This document shows positions 25,171 through 36,041 of a stretch of DNA of 64,000 bases, piece by piece. Numbering within the stretch: position 1 is the first letter of the stretch; each line of letters begins with the position of its first letter. The translations under genes and the position numbers were made by a program. Location: contig PTEX01000276.1 in NCBI GenBank assembly GCA_003342815.1, forward strand, positions 1-64,000. Reading direction: 5' to 3'. The notes beneath the pieces were generated by a model. It saw nothing but the letters and a program-made list of their open reading frames with translations. It did no database searches and had not been told where the DNA came from. This DNA comes from Eudromia elegans. Its lineage: Eukaryota; Chordata; Aves; Tinamiformes; Tinamidae.

Positions 25171-28100
25171 AGGTCAGGGAAGTTCAGTTTTGCATGTGGT
25201 GCTGAGACTCCTTGAACTGGCTCTGCATGTATTTATATACAGATTATTAGTGCAGCTGTGCTCTAGAAACCTCTGGTGTTTCCCCTTTCCTGAGCACACA
25301 TTCAGCAAGATGGAGCCTGCAAAGTTCTAGTTCATCAGGCTCCAAGCAGGAATAAAGGAGCCTGGAAAGCAAACGGAGTTACTGAGTTTACCGTCTTAAC
25401 TAGGAACTCAGAAAGAAGTCAGATTCAATAAATAATCACTTAGAAAATACAATATTTCCTCTGTTAAAGAATGACCTATCTATAGTCTGTGCAGTTCCTT
25501 AAGAAGTTTGAAGTTTTTTTCACCCTCTAGATCCACAAACCATTCNGCACAAAAAAGCTACGGAAACAAAATGCCCTGTTCTCTTTACAGTGTTTCTGAA
25601 AACACAGAGGAAAAATATGCTATTCCACAATGGAGCAGTGAAGGAAGATAGATGGAAGAAAAATATAGGCAGATGTTTTGGATAAGGAGCAGTTTGATAA
25701 ATAAATTTTACTGATAAGATGAACATTTTTTATATATATATGTGTGACATATATATCTGCCATGTATATTTTTCATTTCAAGTACTAAAAATGCTTTACA
25801 GCTCATGAACAAACCCATGTGCAATCGGCTATAATGGGGCTCACAGGCTGTGCGGGATTTGGAAGTATTTGGTATCATCTGTGCTAACCACTGGAGTTGG
25901 GTATCTCAATCATATTTTCAGATTATATTGGAGTGTAAATGGACTGCTTTGTAAGACACAGCTTAAATTTTAGAGGATCTCTGCAACATGAATAACTTTC
26001 TGAAAGAAGAAGATAATGCAAAGAAGCAGTAAAGTATCACTGTTAGATAAATATAAAAAATCAACTGTATAAATAGAAATTAGGGCATGACTGGCTAGAG
26101 ATCAGTTGTACAGGCAGGGACTGGGATTACCCTGGACTCCAAGCTGGAAATTTGTCAACAGTGCCACATGGCTGGGTGAAAAACGCCACCAGGGCATGTG
26201 TAAAGAGCTTGCCAAAGACAAGGCACATGAAGTAATTCCCAAACCCGCTCTGCCCGGATGAGGGTTCCAATGAAGCACTGTGTCCCTTTTTATGCACAAT
26301 GCTTTGAAAGGGAGGTCAACTGACCAGCAAAAATGCAGCGGACAGCATCAAGAGCGCTGTAACATCTACAGAGCTCAGCCTATTGCAAAGGCTGGGAGAG
26401 CTAACGCTGCTTAGATGAGACCAAAAAAAAAAAGAAAACAAACCAAGATAAAAGCCTTACATAATGCACAAGTTTACCATAAAAAGGCAGTTGATTGTTA
26501 CCTCTGTCCCTTACACATAGAGAAAAAGTTATACCTCAGCAAGGGAAATGCAGGCTCTAAGACACTAGGAAGCACTTTCTCATATATGTAGTTTGCTAAT
26601 CACTAACTCAGTTTGACTAAACACCATCTCACAAGGATGTTAAAATCAGTTTAGACTATTATCAGTGGGAAGAGTTGAAGTATTGTTTAGACAAGAGGTG
26701 GACTTCCTGATTTTTCCCTCACCCAACTTCATGACTGAGTTCACTTTTCTGCTTCCTCTTGCTGAGCAGCAACTTAGAGCAGCTTTAAGGCATTTATCAA
26801 AAACAAGTTTCACAGAAAAAAAAAGTCTTGTATACATATACATACATGTATTCAAAGACGTACATGAATATTAGCATTTATATGAATAATGAACCCTTCC
26901 TATATATTCATGTATATATATACATATTTAAAGAATCTTTCCAGATGAATTCTGGATAATGGTGAAAAATAAGCAGGCCAGATCATGGCTGAAAGATACA
27001 GTAAGTCAGGATTTAGATTAATATTCTCTACGATTATTCTGTAGTGTTCAAGCAGCTCTCTTTCCTGCTTCTTGAGTTTTTACTATGTGCCACTGCAGGA
27101 TGATACAGTCTACAAAGCCCATCCCACACTTCAGAACATAAAGCAATAGTGATACCACACAAAAGCTGCAGCAGCAGCTGCATCAGTCACAGGACATATT
27201 CCTGGGCTACTTGTACTCTTGAGTGTCTAAAACGCATCTGGCCTCCATAACTTCCTATACCCCAAATCACAAAGCTATAATAACTCACAGCTTAAATAAA
27301 CAAACTTCTTATAATACACACATACCCTAAAACTTGCAGAATCTTTCAAGAGAGTTTTAGCCCAGACAAAACATTCAAGCTAAACGAGAAGTTTAAATCC
27401 CTTCTAGACACAGAGGCCTAAGACACAAGAATATGTTCGATTTATTTCACAAGCCAGAATGAAGAGTAGGAGACTCTTAGTAAGTGTAATTGCAATACTA
27501 TTACAGTGGTAACAATAAAAATATAGCGTACGAAGTATTACACTCTGCCTATGAAAGATGAAACCAACTGTAGGATTACGGAACCTGCACACTCAGACCT
27601 TTTAATGCCTACACCAGACATAGAGCTGTATGGTGATACTAACACAATGAAATGTTAGAAACCTAAATCNAAGACACAGACAGAGAGGAAAAGTTTCTCT
27701 GGTGAAAGTATATTTCACTAAAGGCCCAAGTCTCAGGCTCACACACATCAACCACCCATTAGAAGCCAGCCTTAAATCCTACTCTGAACAACTTCAGAAA
27801 TCTTGACATTTGCTATTCTCTTTGCAGGGAAATACAACTTTAGATCATTCTCCAGAAAAAGGGAAGTTATATTCTATGGATGATGCTGAGATTTTCTCTG
27901 TGGCAATAACATGCACACACATTAAGTATGTTAGGAAGAGTTAGCTGAAGTACAAGATGAATGCATATGGTCTTTGTCCACACATGTGAGCAAGAAAATA
28001 GTGAAGGCCCTCAAATAACAGAAACTTCTGTTGTGACACAGGATTTTAACTCTTGTGTTTTCTGCAGAGACTCTTCTCAAATTCAGAATTGGAAATGCCA

Positions 28101-30879
28101 AACAACAAAAAAGATTGACCTGAACATGATATGCAAGGTTAAAAAACAGCTAAGAGAAATGTGAGAAATGGTACTGCCCGCTCTTGCATGCTATAGGTTT
28201 TGTTCTCAGAAGTGACAGTCATAAAACTACAGATCAAAAAACATGTAGAGAACTATCACACCAGTGTTACACTGTCTTTGCTAACCACACAGTATGGTAT
28301 TTTCTTACAGGCATATAATGAAAAAATAAAGCTTTAGCCATTGGATTTTGTTTCAGAGCAGAATGTAAGCAAGTCCTTTTCACTAAGACAGGGAGACTAA
28401 TTCCGGAACAGCAGCTAACTGTGAGGGAACTTGCTGAGGATTGTTTCAATGGCCTTTATAGAGACAGAAGAGACTGAACTATACTATGGGAAGCTGAGAA
28501 ACACCATCTTCCAGTTAAAAAGGAATTATATGAAAGGGCTAATTTTAAATTAAATACCAAAAGAATTGAGTCACAAATCCATTTGTGATCGAGACCTTTG
28601 TTCCAGGTGTACCAAAAAGGACTTACATGAATTATATGACACTCGGCAGTAGCACCAGTTTAAGAGCATTTTCCACACCGTGTATGTAGAGAGATCCTTT
28701 AAATGGCCTACAAACAGCCCGGAACCATGAAGCGCAAGACAGACAAGTCATTTTGCTAAGCTGACAGCGTCAGAAGAAGCCAATAGCGTGCAGCTGGCGT
28801 CCCCATGGCATTCAGTGCTGACTGAAGACTCAAGCCCAGGCGCAGTAGTCCCATGTTTCAACTGACGACTGAGTTAAATAAACATGACAGAGATATGAGA
28901 ACTGTGGGAACAGCTGTAAGCATTTGAACTGGATAGTTATCTGGAGGTCAGTCAACACTCTGTCTCCTCTGATAGATCATGGAGAATATATTTTGAAGGA
29001 AGAGATAAATATCCATTCATAAATATCAGCACTTGACCAGTCTTTTCCAGGAGTCTTTTAGATTGCTTAACAGTTTAATGGATCTTGGTTTGACTTGTAG
29101 CTGATTGCACACCTGATTCAGTGCAGAAGTAATGCAAAATTACGGAGGTCTTCATGCTGAAATAGGCCATACTGAAAGCATCCCAAAGGTAGGGAATTTC
29201 TTGAGACAAAGCATCAGCTCGGGAATCAGTGGCACACTGCACACTGTAATAACTGAAGGAAGTCAAAATTCATCATACAGAAGCCCTCTGTTATGACTAC
29301 ACATCTATGTCATAAAGATTGGGTAACATTCTAAAGATTTGGCCTGAAACTCCCCAATAATTTTACTTGACTCTTTTTTCTTCAGTTGCTTTATATATTT
29401 CATGTTCACTTATTACTGGGGACACACTGTGTAGAAGTAATGGAATATTTTATTAAGTGAAGGACACAACGTGCATTTGGAGTACCGAGCCCAATTCTTA
29501 ACTCCATTCATCATCAAAGGGTAGAATTTCCTCCTTTCTGCTGGTCAGCAGCAGACCTGAGGAAGATCTAAACTCCATGCATCCTAGAGATCAAAAGAGC
29601 TCTTTCAAACGGAAGAACAGCGGATAACTGTGGAGGAAGTTACAGCTGTTTGCCATTTAATAAAGTTAAATGCATGTGTAAATGTTTATAGACTCCAGGC
29701 TTCTTCTGGAAGCAAGACATTTGCAAAATAATCACATACTCCATACTATTTTTTTCTAGTGAATTGTTAGCTATGCATAATTCCTTGCGATAATCTGCAA
29801 ATGCTTCATACATTTGAATGAACCGAAACACCATATCAGCCATCTAACTTTGCATGACTACCATAGTGTTTTATTCCTCAGAACGGCTTTTATGCTAACC
29901 ATCTCCCCTAACATTATTAACTACATTTTTAATCTCATTTTTGCTCCACTCACCCCAATATAAAATTAGATGCCATTTGAAAGGAACAACAGCAACAAGA
30001 AGAAATCCAATCCCATTTCTGGGTAGTGGCCAGGCACTTCTTATGGATGAAATGAATGGCTTCCTCTAAGCAAAGCAAACCTTTCATTCTCTCATCTGGA
30101 AAATATTATGTGAGCAGCAACTCAGGATCGGCCATTAGCTGCCTTCAGCTGAGTCTGAAGCTGTTATCGGTTCCTTTTTATTATTTTGGGTGGTGGAGGG
30201 AAGAAATGTAAACATTTCAAAGACGAGATTAAAACAGTCTTTGCCATCAGGTGATTGTAAAAAGTCAGAAGGAATTTACAAAACATGATGGAAATCTAAT
30301 TTAATTTAGTTTAGTTTAGGAGGGAGAGAGTGAAAGACAAGTTCCTTTTACCAGTGTTGAATTTTGCCCTTCCAGTCTCCAAACCTTCTTGTTGAATCTA
30401 CTGAACTGATTTAGCATACACTAAACCTAAGCTGCTTTACAACACTTTCAAGAAATATCTATAGGCTTCCCTGCATAACTGCTTGCTGATTTTCCTGTAG
30501 ACATACAGCTAGGAGAATTTACATAATAGCTTTGAGATTAGAGGCATCTTAAATGGTTGGGGAATCAGAGTGGATAGCAAGCTGTGCCTGGATAAATCTC
30601 CATTAATTGACTAATAATGATGCATGGAGTCTGAGCAAAGATCACAGTAAATTTATTTCCAGAAATGACTAGTTAATCCCAGTTTGAGCCACTCTGGAAA
30701 AAATCAGACAGGGCTCTGTTCTTTCCATTATTTCTCAGCCTTGGCTTGTTTCGTAAGGCTTTTCTCCACTCTTGCTTTCCTGTGATGCCCTTGCTACTGT
30801 GTGTCGGACCCAGGAGCTCTGCCCCTGAGCATGGGAAGCGATCTGTCCCTCATCTCCACCTGCAGTGGTCTTGGATGTT
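25171..30879. other. Gene-free AT-rich stretch
   Basis: No gene is supported. A (TA)n tract lies at 25729-25757 and a 16-bp TA palindrome at 26910-26925. The 28690-28930 and 30100-30720 parts have mixed composition and TAAT or TGACAG-like words and could be conserved noncoding DNA. Confidence 0.5.
25729..25757. repeat. (TA)n microsatellite, interrupted
   Basis: TA alternation broken by a gtgtgaca segment in the middle. Confidence 0.85.
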
Positions 30880-31150
30880 AATGGCATGCAGCGCAAGAGG
30901 CGCACGGGCTCGTTCAGAGGACTGCTGCAACATTCACCTTTTACAGGAGGCAGCAGCGCAGCATTCCAAGCGCTCCGGGTGCCGCGGGGAGGGAGCTCGG
31001 GTAGCCCCGTGCGGAGGAGCGAGCTGGGACGCGGGGAAGGCGCTCTGCCGCGCAGGCTCCGCGGCACCACGGCGGGGAGGCCGGTGAAGCGCCGTGACCT
31101 GGAGCTGCTCGCCAGAACGCAGCAGAGCGGCACCGCCGTCCTGGGCAGCC
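30880..31150. other. Small CpG-rich island-like block
   Basis: About 270 bases packed with CpG and GCGC in otherwise AT-rich DNA. Frames are open in several registers on both strands, for example 30865-31158 plus and 30735-31133 minus, as GC-rich DNA often allows, and none shows a known domain. No TATA box or clear first exon with a donor was recognised. The block abuts the enhancer-like region to its right, so it may be an unmethylated regulatory patch or a remote promoter. The role is inference. Confidence 0.5.
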
Positions 31151-31159
31151 TGCTCTAAA

Positions 31160-31810
31160 TTCAAGGCACTGATCTATAAATCGCTTAGTGGCGCTCACAC
31201 GGCAATGCGTCAATCCCAAAACAATTAACTGAGCCCTGCAATGAAATGTTTCCCCNGCTCCCTCCCCCTCTCTTCCCCGCCTGCCCTGTGAAACAAAATG
31301 CTCCTGTTTCCCTTTCTGTCAGACCGAGGGACTACAAGAGCTGTATTTAAGCTCAGATAAAATAAAGGCACGTCCCTTATGGCCAAAGTGTAAGATGTCA
31401 TTTAAATAAACTTTCTCAAAAATCATGAAGTACCCTGCTATAAATGAGTGATTCTTAACGCAGCCGGCGATCAACAAACTCACTTCCTAATTAAGTGTAG
31501 GGGCATAATGAGGAACAGGGCGTCCTTTGTGTAGGCAGCCCGTGTGAACGGCAGCCACAAGTCCCCAGGCTCCCCTAACTCCTGCCTTCAGAGCTTGTAA
31601 TTAGTATATAAGGAACCAGGTACGACAACAGCAACGGCTCTGACAGTGGCTCCATTCACTGCCAGCCAGATGTGAAGAAGGTTCAAAGGGGCCGCCTGAC
31701 TCGCATATTGCGTGGTGTTGCATGACACTGTAATCTGCGTCTCAGCCCCACAATCAACAGGCACTGTCATTTTTAATGCATTCTAATTAGCTGTTAAGGT
31801 TTACAGGAAA
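31160..31810. promoter_or_regulatory. Candidate conserved developmental enhancer
   Basis: Repeat-free sequence with no coding signal but three TAATTA homeodomain cores at 31488-31493, 31598-31603 and 31784-31789, and TGACAG or CTGTCA (MEIS/TGIF-type) words around 31645 and 31765. Even base composition, lack of simple repeats and clustering of such sites are typical of vertebrate conserved noncoding elements near developmental regulators. Conservation itself was not tested. Confidence 0.4.
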
Positions 31811-32334
31811 GTTCACCAATGCGAGCAGGGCTGCCGAGGCGGTTGGTCCGAGGGCAGGCTGCCCAGCGCGCCTAATGTTTTTAAGCCTCTGCCAGCTTCG
31901 GAAACACTGGAGATACTTATGTTAATATGGGTAAAATGGTATCGGGAGTGCAAAATTGATTTGGGGAGCTTTCAGATGTGCTTCCTGTATATGTTATTCC
32001 ACAAACTAAAACAGAAGGAAAAAAATAAATTAAAAAAAAAAAAGGCACCATGAATAGAACTGTGAGACAAACAAAAACCAGGACCTACCACCAGCTTCCT
32101 CCCCCTCCCCAGACTGCCAAAGGCATTGCTGAGGAAACAGGGACTTTACTGTAAGCCCTCCCCGGCAGAAAACCAGCCTCTGGAGAGCCGAGGGGGCAGG
32201 CCACTTTCCGAGAGCAGAGGCTACGATTTCTCCTGCAGGGTCTCGTACCTCAAGGCCGTGGTGGGCTCAGGAGCCTCAGCTGGGGTGTTGACCCCTGCCC
32301 ACAGTAAGGCAAATTCCCAGGCAAAGGAGCTACC

Positions 32335-32340
32335 AGCCAG
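32335..32340. repeat. Left target site duplication of the solo LTR
   Basis: The hexamer agccag directly precedes the TG of the LTR and is repeated at 32950-32955 directly after its CA. Confidence 0.75.
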
Positions 32341-32530
32341 TGTTGCGGGCCAGCCTAACCCCCCCAAGTATGCTCAAGANAGGGCTAATCAGTTTTGTGT
32401 ATATTTGTCTATATTTGTTATATTTATTTGTTGAGTTCTGTTTAACTCATTACACTTGTGTTATGGAAAGTTCTGGAAGCCCCTCGATTGTTCCCCCAGT
32501 TGTAGTCTTTACCCGTCCTCTTTTCACCCA

Positions 32531-32632
32531 CCAATCAAGTCGTGGGAACTCAGCCCCAGCCAATGGCTTTGGCAGGGCCGTCCCTCTTCCCCCCAATCGT
32601 TTTCCCCAGTTTCTCCCCGAAAGTTATAAAAG
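32531..32632 (+). promoter_or_regulatory. LTR core promoter: CCAAT boxes and TATA box
   Basis: CCAAT pentamers occur at 32531-32535, 32560-32564 and 32593-32597, upstream of tataaaag at 32625-32632. This is the usual U3 arrangement and places a transcription start near 32655. Whether it is still active cannot be seen. Confidence 0.65.
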
Positions 32633-32647
32633 TTCAGGTTCCCATTC

Positions 32648-32653
32648 AATAAG
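32648..32653 (+). terminator. Variant poly(A) signal in the LTR (AATAAG)
   Basis: AATAAG lies about 20 bases after the TATA box, where an R-region AATAAA is expected, and a GT-rich stretch follows. The change from AATAAA would weaken 3' end formation. Confidence 0.4.
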
Positions 32654-32914
32654 CGGTTCCAGTTGTGTTATGTTTGAGCTCGCGTCTCGTCTCTTACCTC
32701 CGTCCGTGGCGTGTGATTGGTGCGTGAGAGGCCTGCGTGAGTGTTCTGGAACGCCCCTTCTCTCCCTCTGTGTGCTCTCTCCCATCCCCCGATCCCTCGC
32801 CTCCCTGGAGACATCAGGCCCCCGGTCGCAGGCCCCCTGGGATCCAGCGGCTTGTGAAGCGGCCGAGCTCCCTGACCTCGTCTGATTCGAGCCGCGGCGG
32901 TTTGGGTAATGTCT

Positions 32915-32939
32915 GGGACCTGGGCAACGGGTCGGGGGG
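32915..32939 (+). other. Potential G-quadruplex in the LTR U5 end
   Basis: Four G runs (32915-32917, 32922-32924, 32929-32931, 32934-32939) are separated by loops of 4, 4 and 2 bases, which meets the usual G-quadruplex pattern. Formation was not tested. Confidence 0.55.
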
Positions 32940-32949
32940 AGACGCTTCA

Positions 32950-32955
32950 AGCCAG
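32950..32955. repeat. Right target site duplication of the solo LTR
   Basis: The hexamer agccag immediately follows the terminal CA and matches 32335-32340. Confidence 0.75.
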
Positions 32956-34547
32956 CACCATCAGTGTGGTAGAAGGTAAGCTTGATAATAAGGCGCTATT
33001 AGCACTACTGGGTGTAAGCTGCTCCTCTGGAAGAAAGGGAATGGATTCCTCATGTATCTGACAGCTTTACTGTCCTACAAGCAAGCCAAGCCAGCGAGTT
33101 CAACAAACCTTCTGCTGAAAGCTGTTTCCTGGCCTGTCAGCCAGCAAACTCTGGACAACAATAAATATTTTCACAGAAAACTTTGTGGTGCAGAAGTTTC
33201 TGAGCAGGGCAGCTCCCTTCGGCTGACTTGCACGAGCCTCTCAATGAGTGCATGTTTAGTCATAGCGTTAGAGAACCATCAAAGACAGGCTTGCATGGCC
33301 AGCATGTTCTTACCAGCTATGGTCTGGGGAGTATATAGACATGGAATATAAAAGAGCAACAGGTGAGCTAGTGATAATTGCAGAGTATCATCAGCAAATT
33401 ANGAACAGCAAATGAATCACCCTAACAAACAAGCCGAGGGGCCCCGGGCTAGTACATGCTCACATTAATCATTCACCAAATTACTTTAAATATATAATAA
33501 ACATATTCAAACAGAAAAATCAAAGTTTGCTTGTGAAGTAAGATAAAGAACTAAACTCCATATGTTTACTGTAAATTATGTCTTTGGATTTTGTTGCAAT
33601 TAATAACAATGCAACAAAGCTGCATGGAAGAATATTTTTCTAAGCTCTAAGCACATACCAGATATAAACAAGCAAAGAGTCCCTTTGCAGAAATANGTAA
33701 TTTTATTACAAGCAAGAGAAGCAACCTCATTCTTGCAAACAAGTAAGTCATTCATCTAGAATCAATCTTTAAACTGTGAGGTACTATCAAGCTCCTTGTT
33801 CACTTGGTTTCCTTTGCAGATGAATGCATTCAGGCATCTCCAGAGTAACACAATGATGAAATCTTCCATCTGGTTCATGCCTCTTAGCTGCTCAAAGATA
33901 AGTTACACTGTCCCACATCCAGTTTTCTTAGGTCAGTCTAAATTGCTCCATTCAGCCATAACACAGAGGTATAGAAAAGAAAGACTTTCACAGCAGCCAT
34001 ATCTGAATCCCACGGTAGAGAAGACCTGTCAAACCACTCAGTGCTGCTAACTCATGGCAAGACTGATCTATCTTCTTAACTAAGAATATCTGTATCTGTA
34101 ATAGCTTCCCCTCATTAGTAATCTAGTAATTAATAACACAAGGATAAATGAGGGAATGGCAGCGATGAGGTTTTCAAGTAACACTCCCATNGTGTAGTCC
34201 ACAATTGCACGTTGTCCCAGACATCAATAACTGCTATTTGCTATGCATTAGAGAACATCAGACACTAGTCAGATGGATTACTCACCTATTTATCCAAAAC
34301 AAATAGAAAAAAATAATAATAAGTGAAAAAAAAAAAAAGTGACACAGGCATCATATCCTTTCTAACAACAGTATTGCCATGGAATTAAAGTCCCAGCTTC
34401 TGCAAGGGTCCCTCCCAGACCACGTGTGCATTTGCTGTCATGACATGCATTTGCAGGCATGACACTTTCTGTCTTCAAATGAGCAAAAAGAGGTGGACTG
34501 CAGGAGCTCATACATACAATTTCCAAATCTAGGCTATTTTTTTCCAA

Positions 34548-34563
34548 TTTTTTTTTTTTTTTT
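34548..34563. repeat. Poly(T) tract
   Basis: Sixteen consecutive T residues in single-copy sequence. Confidence 0.85.
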
Positions 34564-36013
34564 CTATTCTAACAGTTGGGTATTAGAAGCATGCAGTCAG
34601 GTCATCTGAGGTTGATGGTGGCAGCTGAGAGTATGGCAGGGTAGTATAGATACCTATCCTAGCTACCCCTCAAGAATCTCACTCAGAGCAACCTAACAAA
34701 AACAGGAAGGTGGGTGATTTATGACAAGAAAAGTATGCCAAAATCTGACCCACTTCTGTGTTCAATCTGTGGCAAAATGACAAGAGATAGGACAAAATTC
34801 CTGTCCAGTAAGGCTGGCACAAATTTGTTTAAATTAATGGATCTCCACCACAGAATTTCATTGATTTCTTTTTATCTCTNTGTATTTCTATCCATATCTC
34901 TATTTTATCTGTATTTTATACTGAACTGTTTTGATCTTTACTGTCTCAAGTTCTCTTTTACTCTGTCCTAAAATAGACTCAGAACCCAAAGACACTGGCA
35001 TACAGGACTTGCATTTGAATCCACATGAATCAAGTGGATTAAGAAAGCCAAGAGAACCGAACAGTAAATAATGCTGCCTTCATGCTAACTATAGCACAGT
35101 GATCAGAGACCTCTGCCAGCCAAAAATTGACTTTTATTATTCTCACTATTACTGTTGATGACTGCTGTTTATTTGTTGTGATTTTTGCGGGGCTATAAAT
35201 TCCCCAATTAGGAGTTCTTGCTGAAAGATGAAAGTTTAATTCAAGCAGCACTGTCCTGTCGATACCATTCTCAAGTAACTGTCCCTCTGCCCCTGTCTGG
35301 CCACACATAACTATCTTAGAGCTGCAAACAGCAGACATCATCCCTGAGCTCAGCCTATGCCCAGCAGACTGAAGAATCTCAGCTGTGCCTCCGCCGAAGC
35401 CTTGTTGGGTGGTGTAGCAAGAAGAAGGAGAAGTAGCAGGACCTGAATCATCATGTACCACTTGAGTGTGCGTGTTGACAGGCAGTAGCTGAGAGGGAAG
35501 CTGCGGTTATTGCTATGTTAACAGGTCTCTCTGTAAATCCATCATTTTAGGGAGGTCCTTATGTGACACGTGGGAATTAAGATAGGTGGAAAACAGGAAA
35601 TACACACAAACAGTAAAACTGGTTTTAATCAGAAACATAACCAGTGAAAGAAAGGAATGATTTCAACTTGAAGGACTACATACCAACTCAGGCTAGGCTT
35701 ATCCAAATGAGCTACGTTAAACATTAAAGATTAGGTTGAGAAACAATCTCACCATCCAACAACATAATCTCTGTTACAGGCTGAACAACAGCAATCTCCT
35801 CCACATAAGATGAAAACTTCACTATTTTACTAATTTTTTTATTTAACTCATTCAGTAGTGCATCATTGCACTACACAGCCTTCTTTTGTACACAGCACTT
35901 AACGATTCCATAATCCCGAATATATTTTAAGCATTTCATATTAGCTCTTTAGTCATCACTTCACTAAAAGCAGAGCATTTTATTTATACAAGCTATTACA
36001 ATACCACAACATT

Positions 36014-36041
36014 CAAAAATGCTCCAGCTTGAGCATTTTTG
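36014..36041. other. Perfect short hairpin
   Basis: caaaaatgctc (36014-36024) pairs fully with gagcatttttg (36031-36041) across a 6-base loop. Outer ccac and gtgg could extend the stem past a bulge. It has no T run of a bacterial terminator type and is too short for a typical microRNA precursor as it stands. Confidence 0.6.

Larger units (their letters stand above)
32341..32949 (+). mobile_element. Solo LTR of an endogenous retrovirus (class II / ERVK-like by duplication length)
   Basis: The 609-bp element begins TGTTGCG and ends CGCTTCA, so it has the TG...CA ends of an LTR with imperfect terminal inverted repeats. It is flanked by the same hexamer, agccag, on both sides. Inside, in promoter order, are CCAAT boxes (32531, 32560, 32593), a TATA box (32625-32632) and an AATAAG poly(A)-like signal (32648-32653), followed by a GC-rich U5-like part. 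No primer binding site, gag, pol or env follows, so it is a solo LTR left by recombination between two LTRs. A 6-bp duplication is typical of class II retroviruses; the family name is not determined. One ambiguous base sits at 32380. Confidence 0.85.

Noticed and set aside
26910..26925. 16-bp perfect TA palindrome
   Set aside because: Expected by chance in TA-rich simple sequence.
31141..31156. ctgggcagcctgctct, similar to a CR1 3' phrase
   Set aside because: Only about 15 bases match and no further CR1 sequence follows on either side.
30735..31219. Overlapping frames of 76-132 codons on both strands
   Set aside because: GC-rich DNA has few stop codons; no domain, initiator context or splice pair stood out.
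32340..32885. 181-codon plus-strand frame
   Set aside because: It lies almost wholly inside the solo LTR, including its TATA box; LTRs of this kind do not encode a protein there, and one codon is undefined.
34714..34971. Frame with CSICGK, reminiscent of a C2H2 finger start
   Set aside because: The His pair at the expected spacing is missing and the rest is Phe/Leu-rich AT translation.
35039..35461. 140-codon minus-strand frame, longest outside repeats
   Set aside because: No recognisable domain and no convincing splice sites at its ends; a frame of this length is expected by chance in a window this large.
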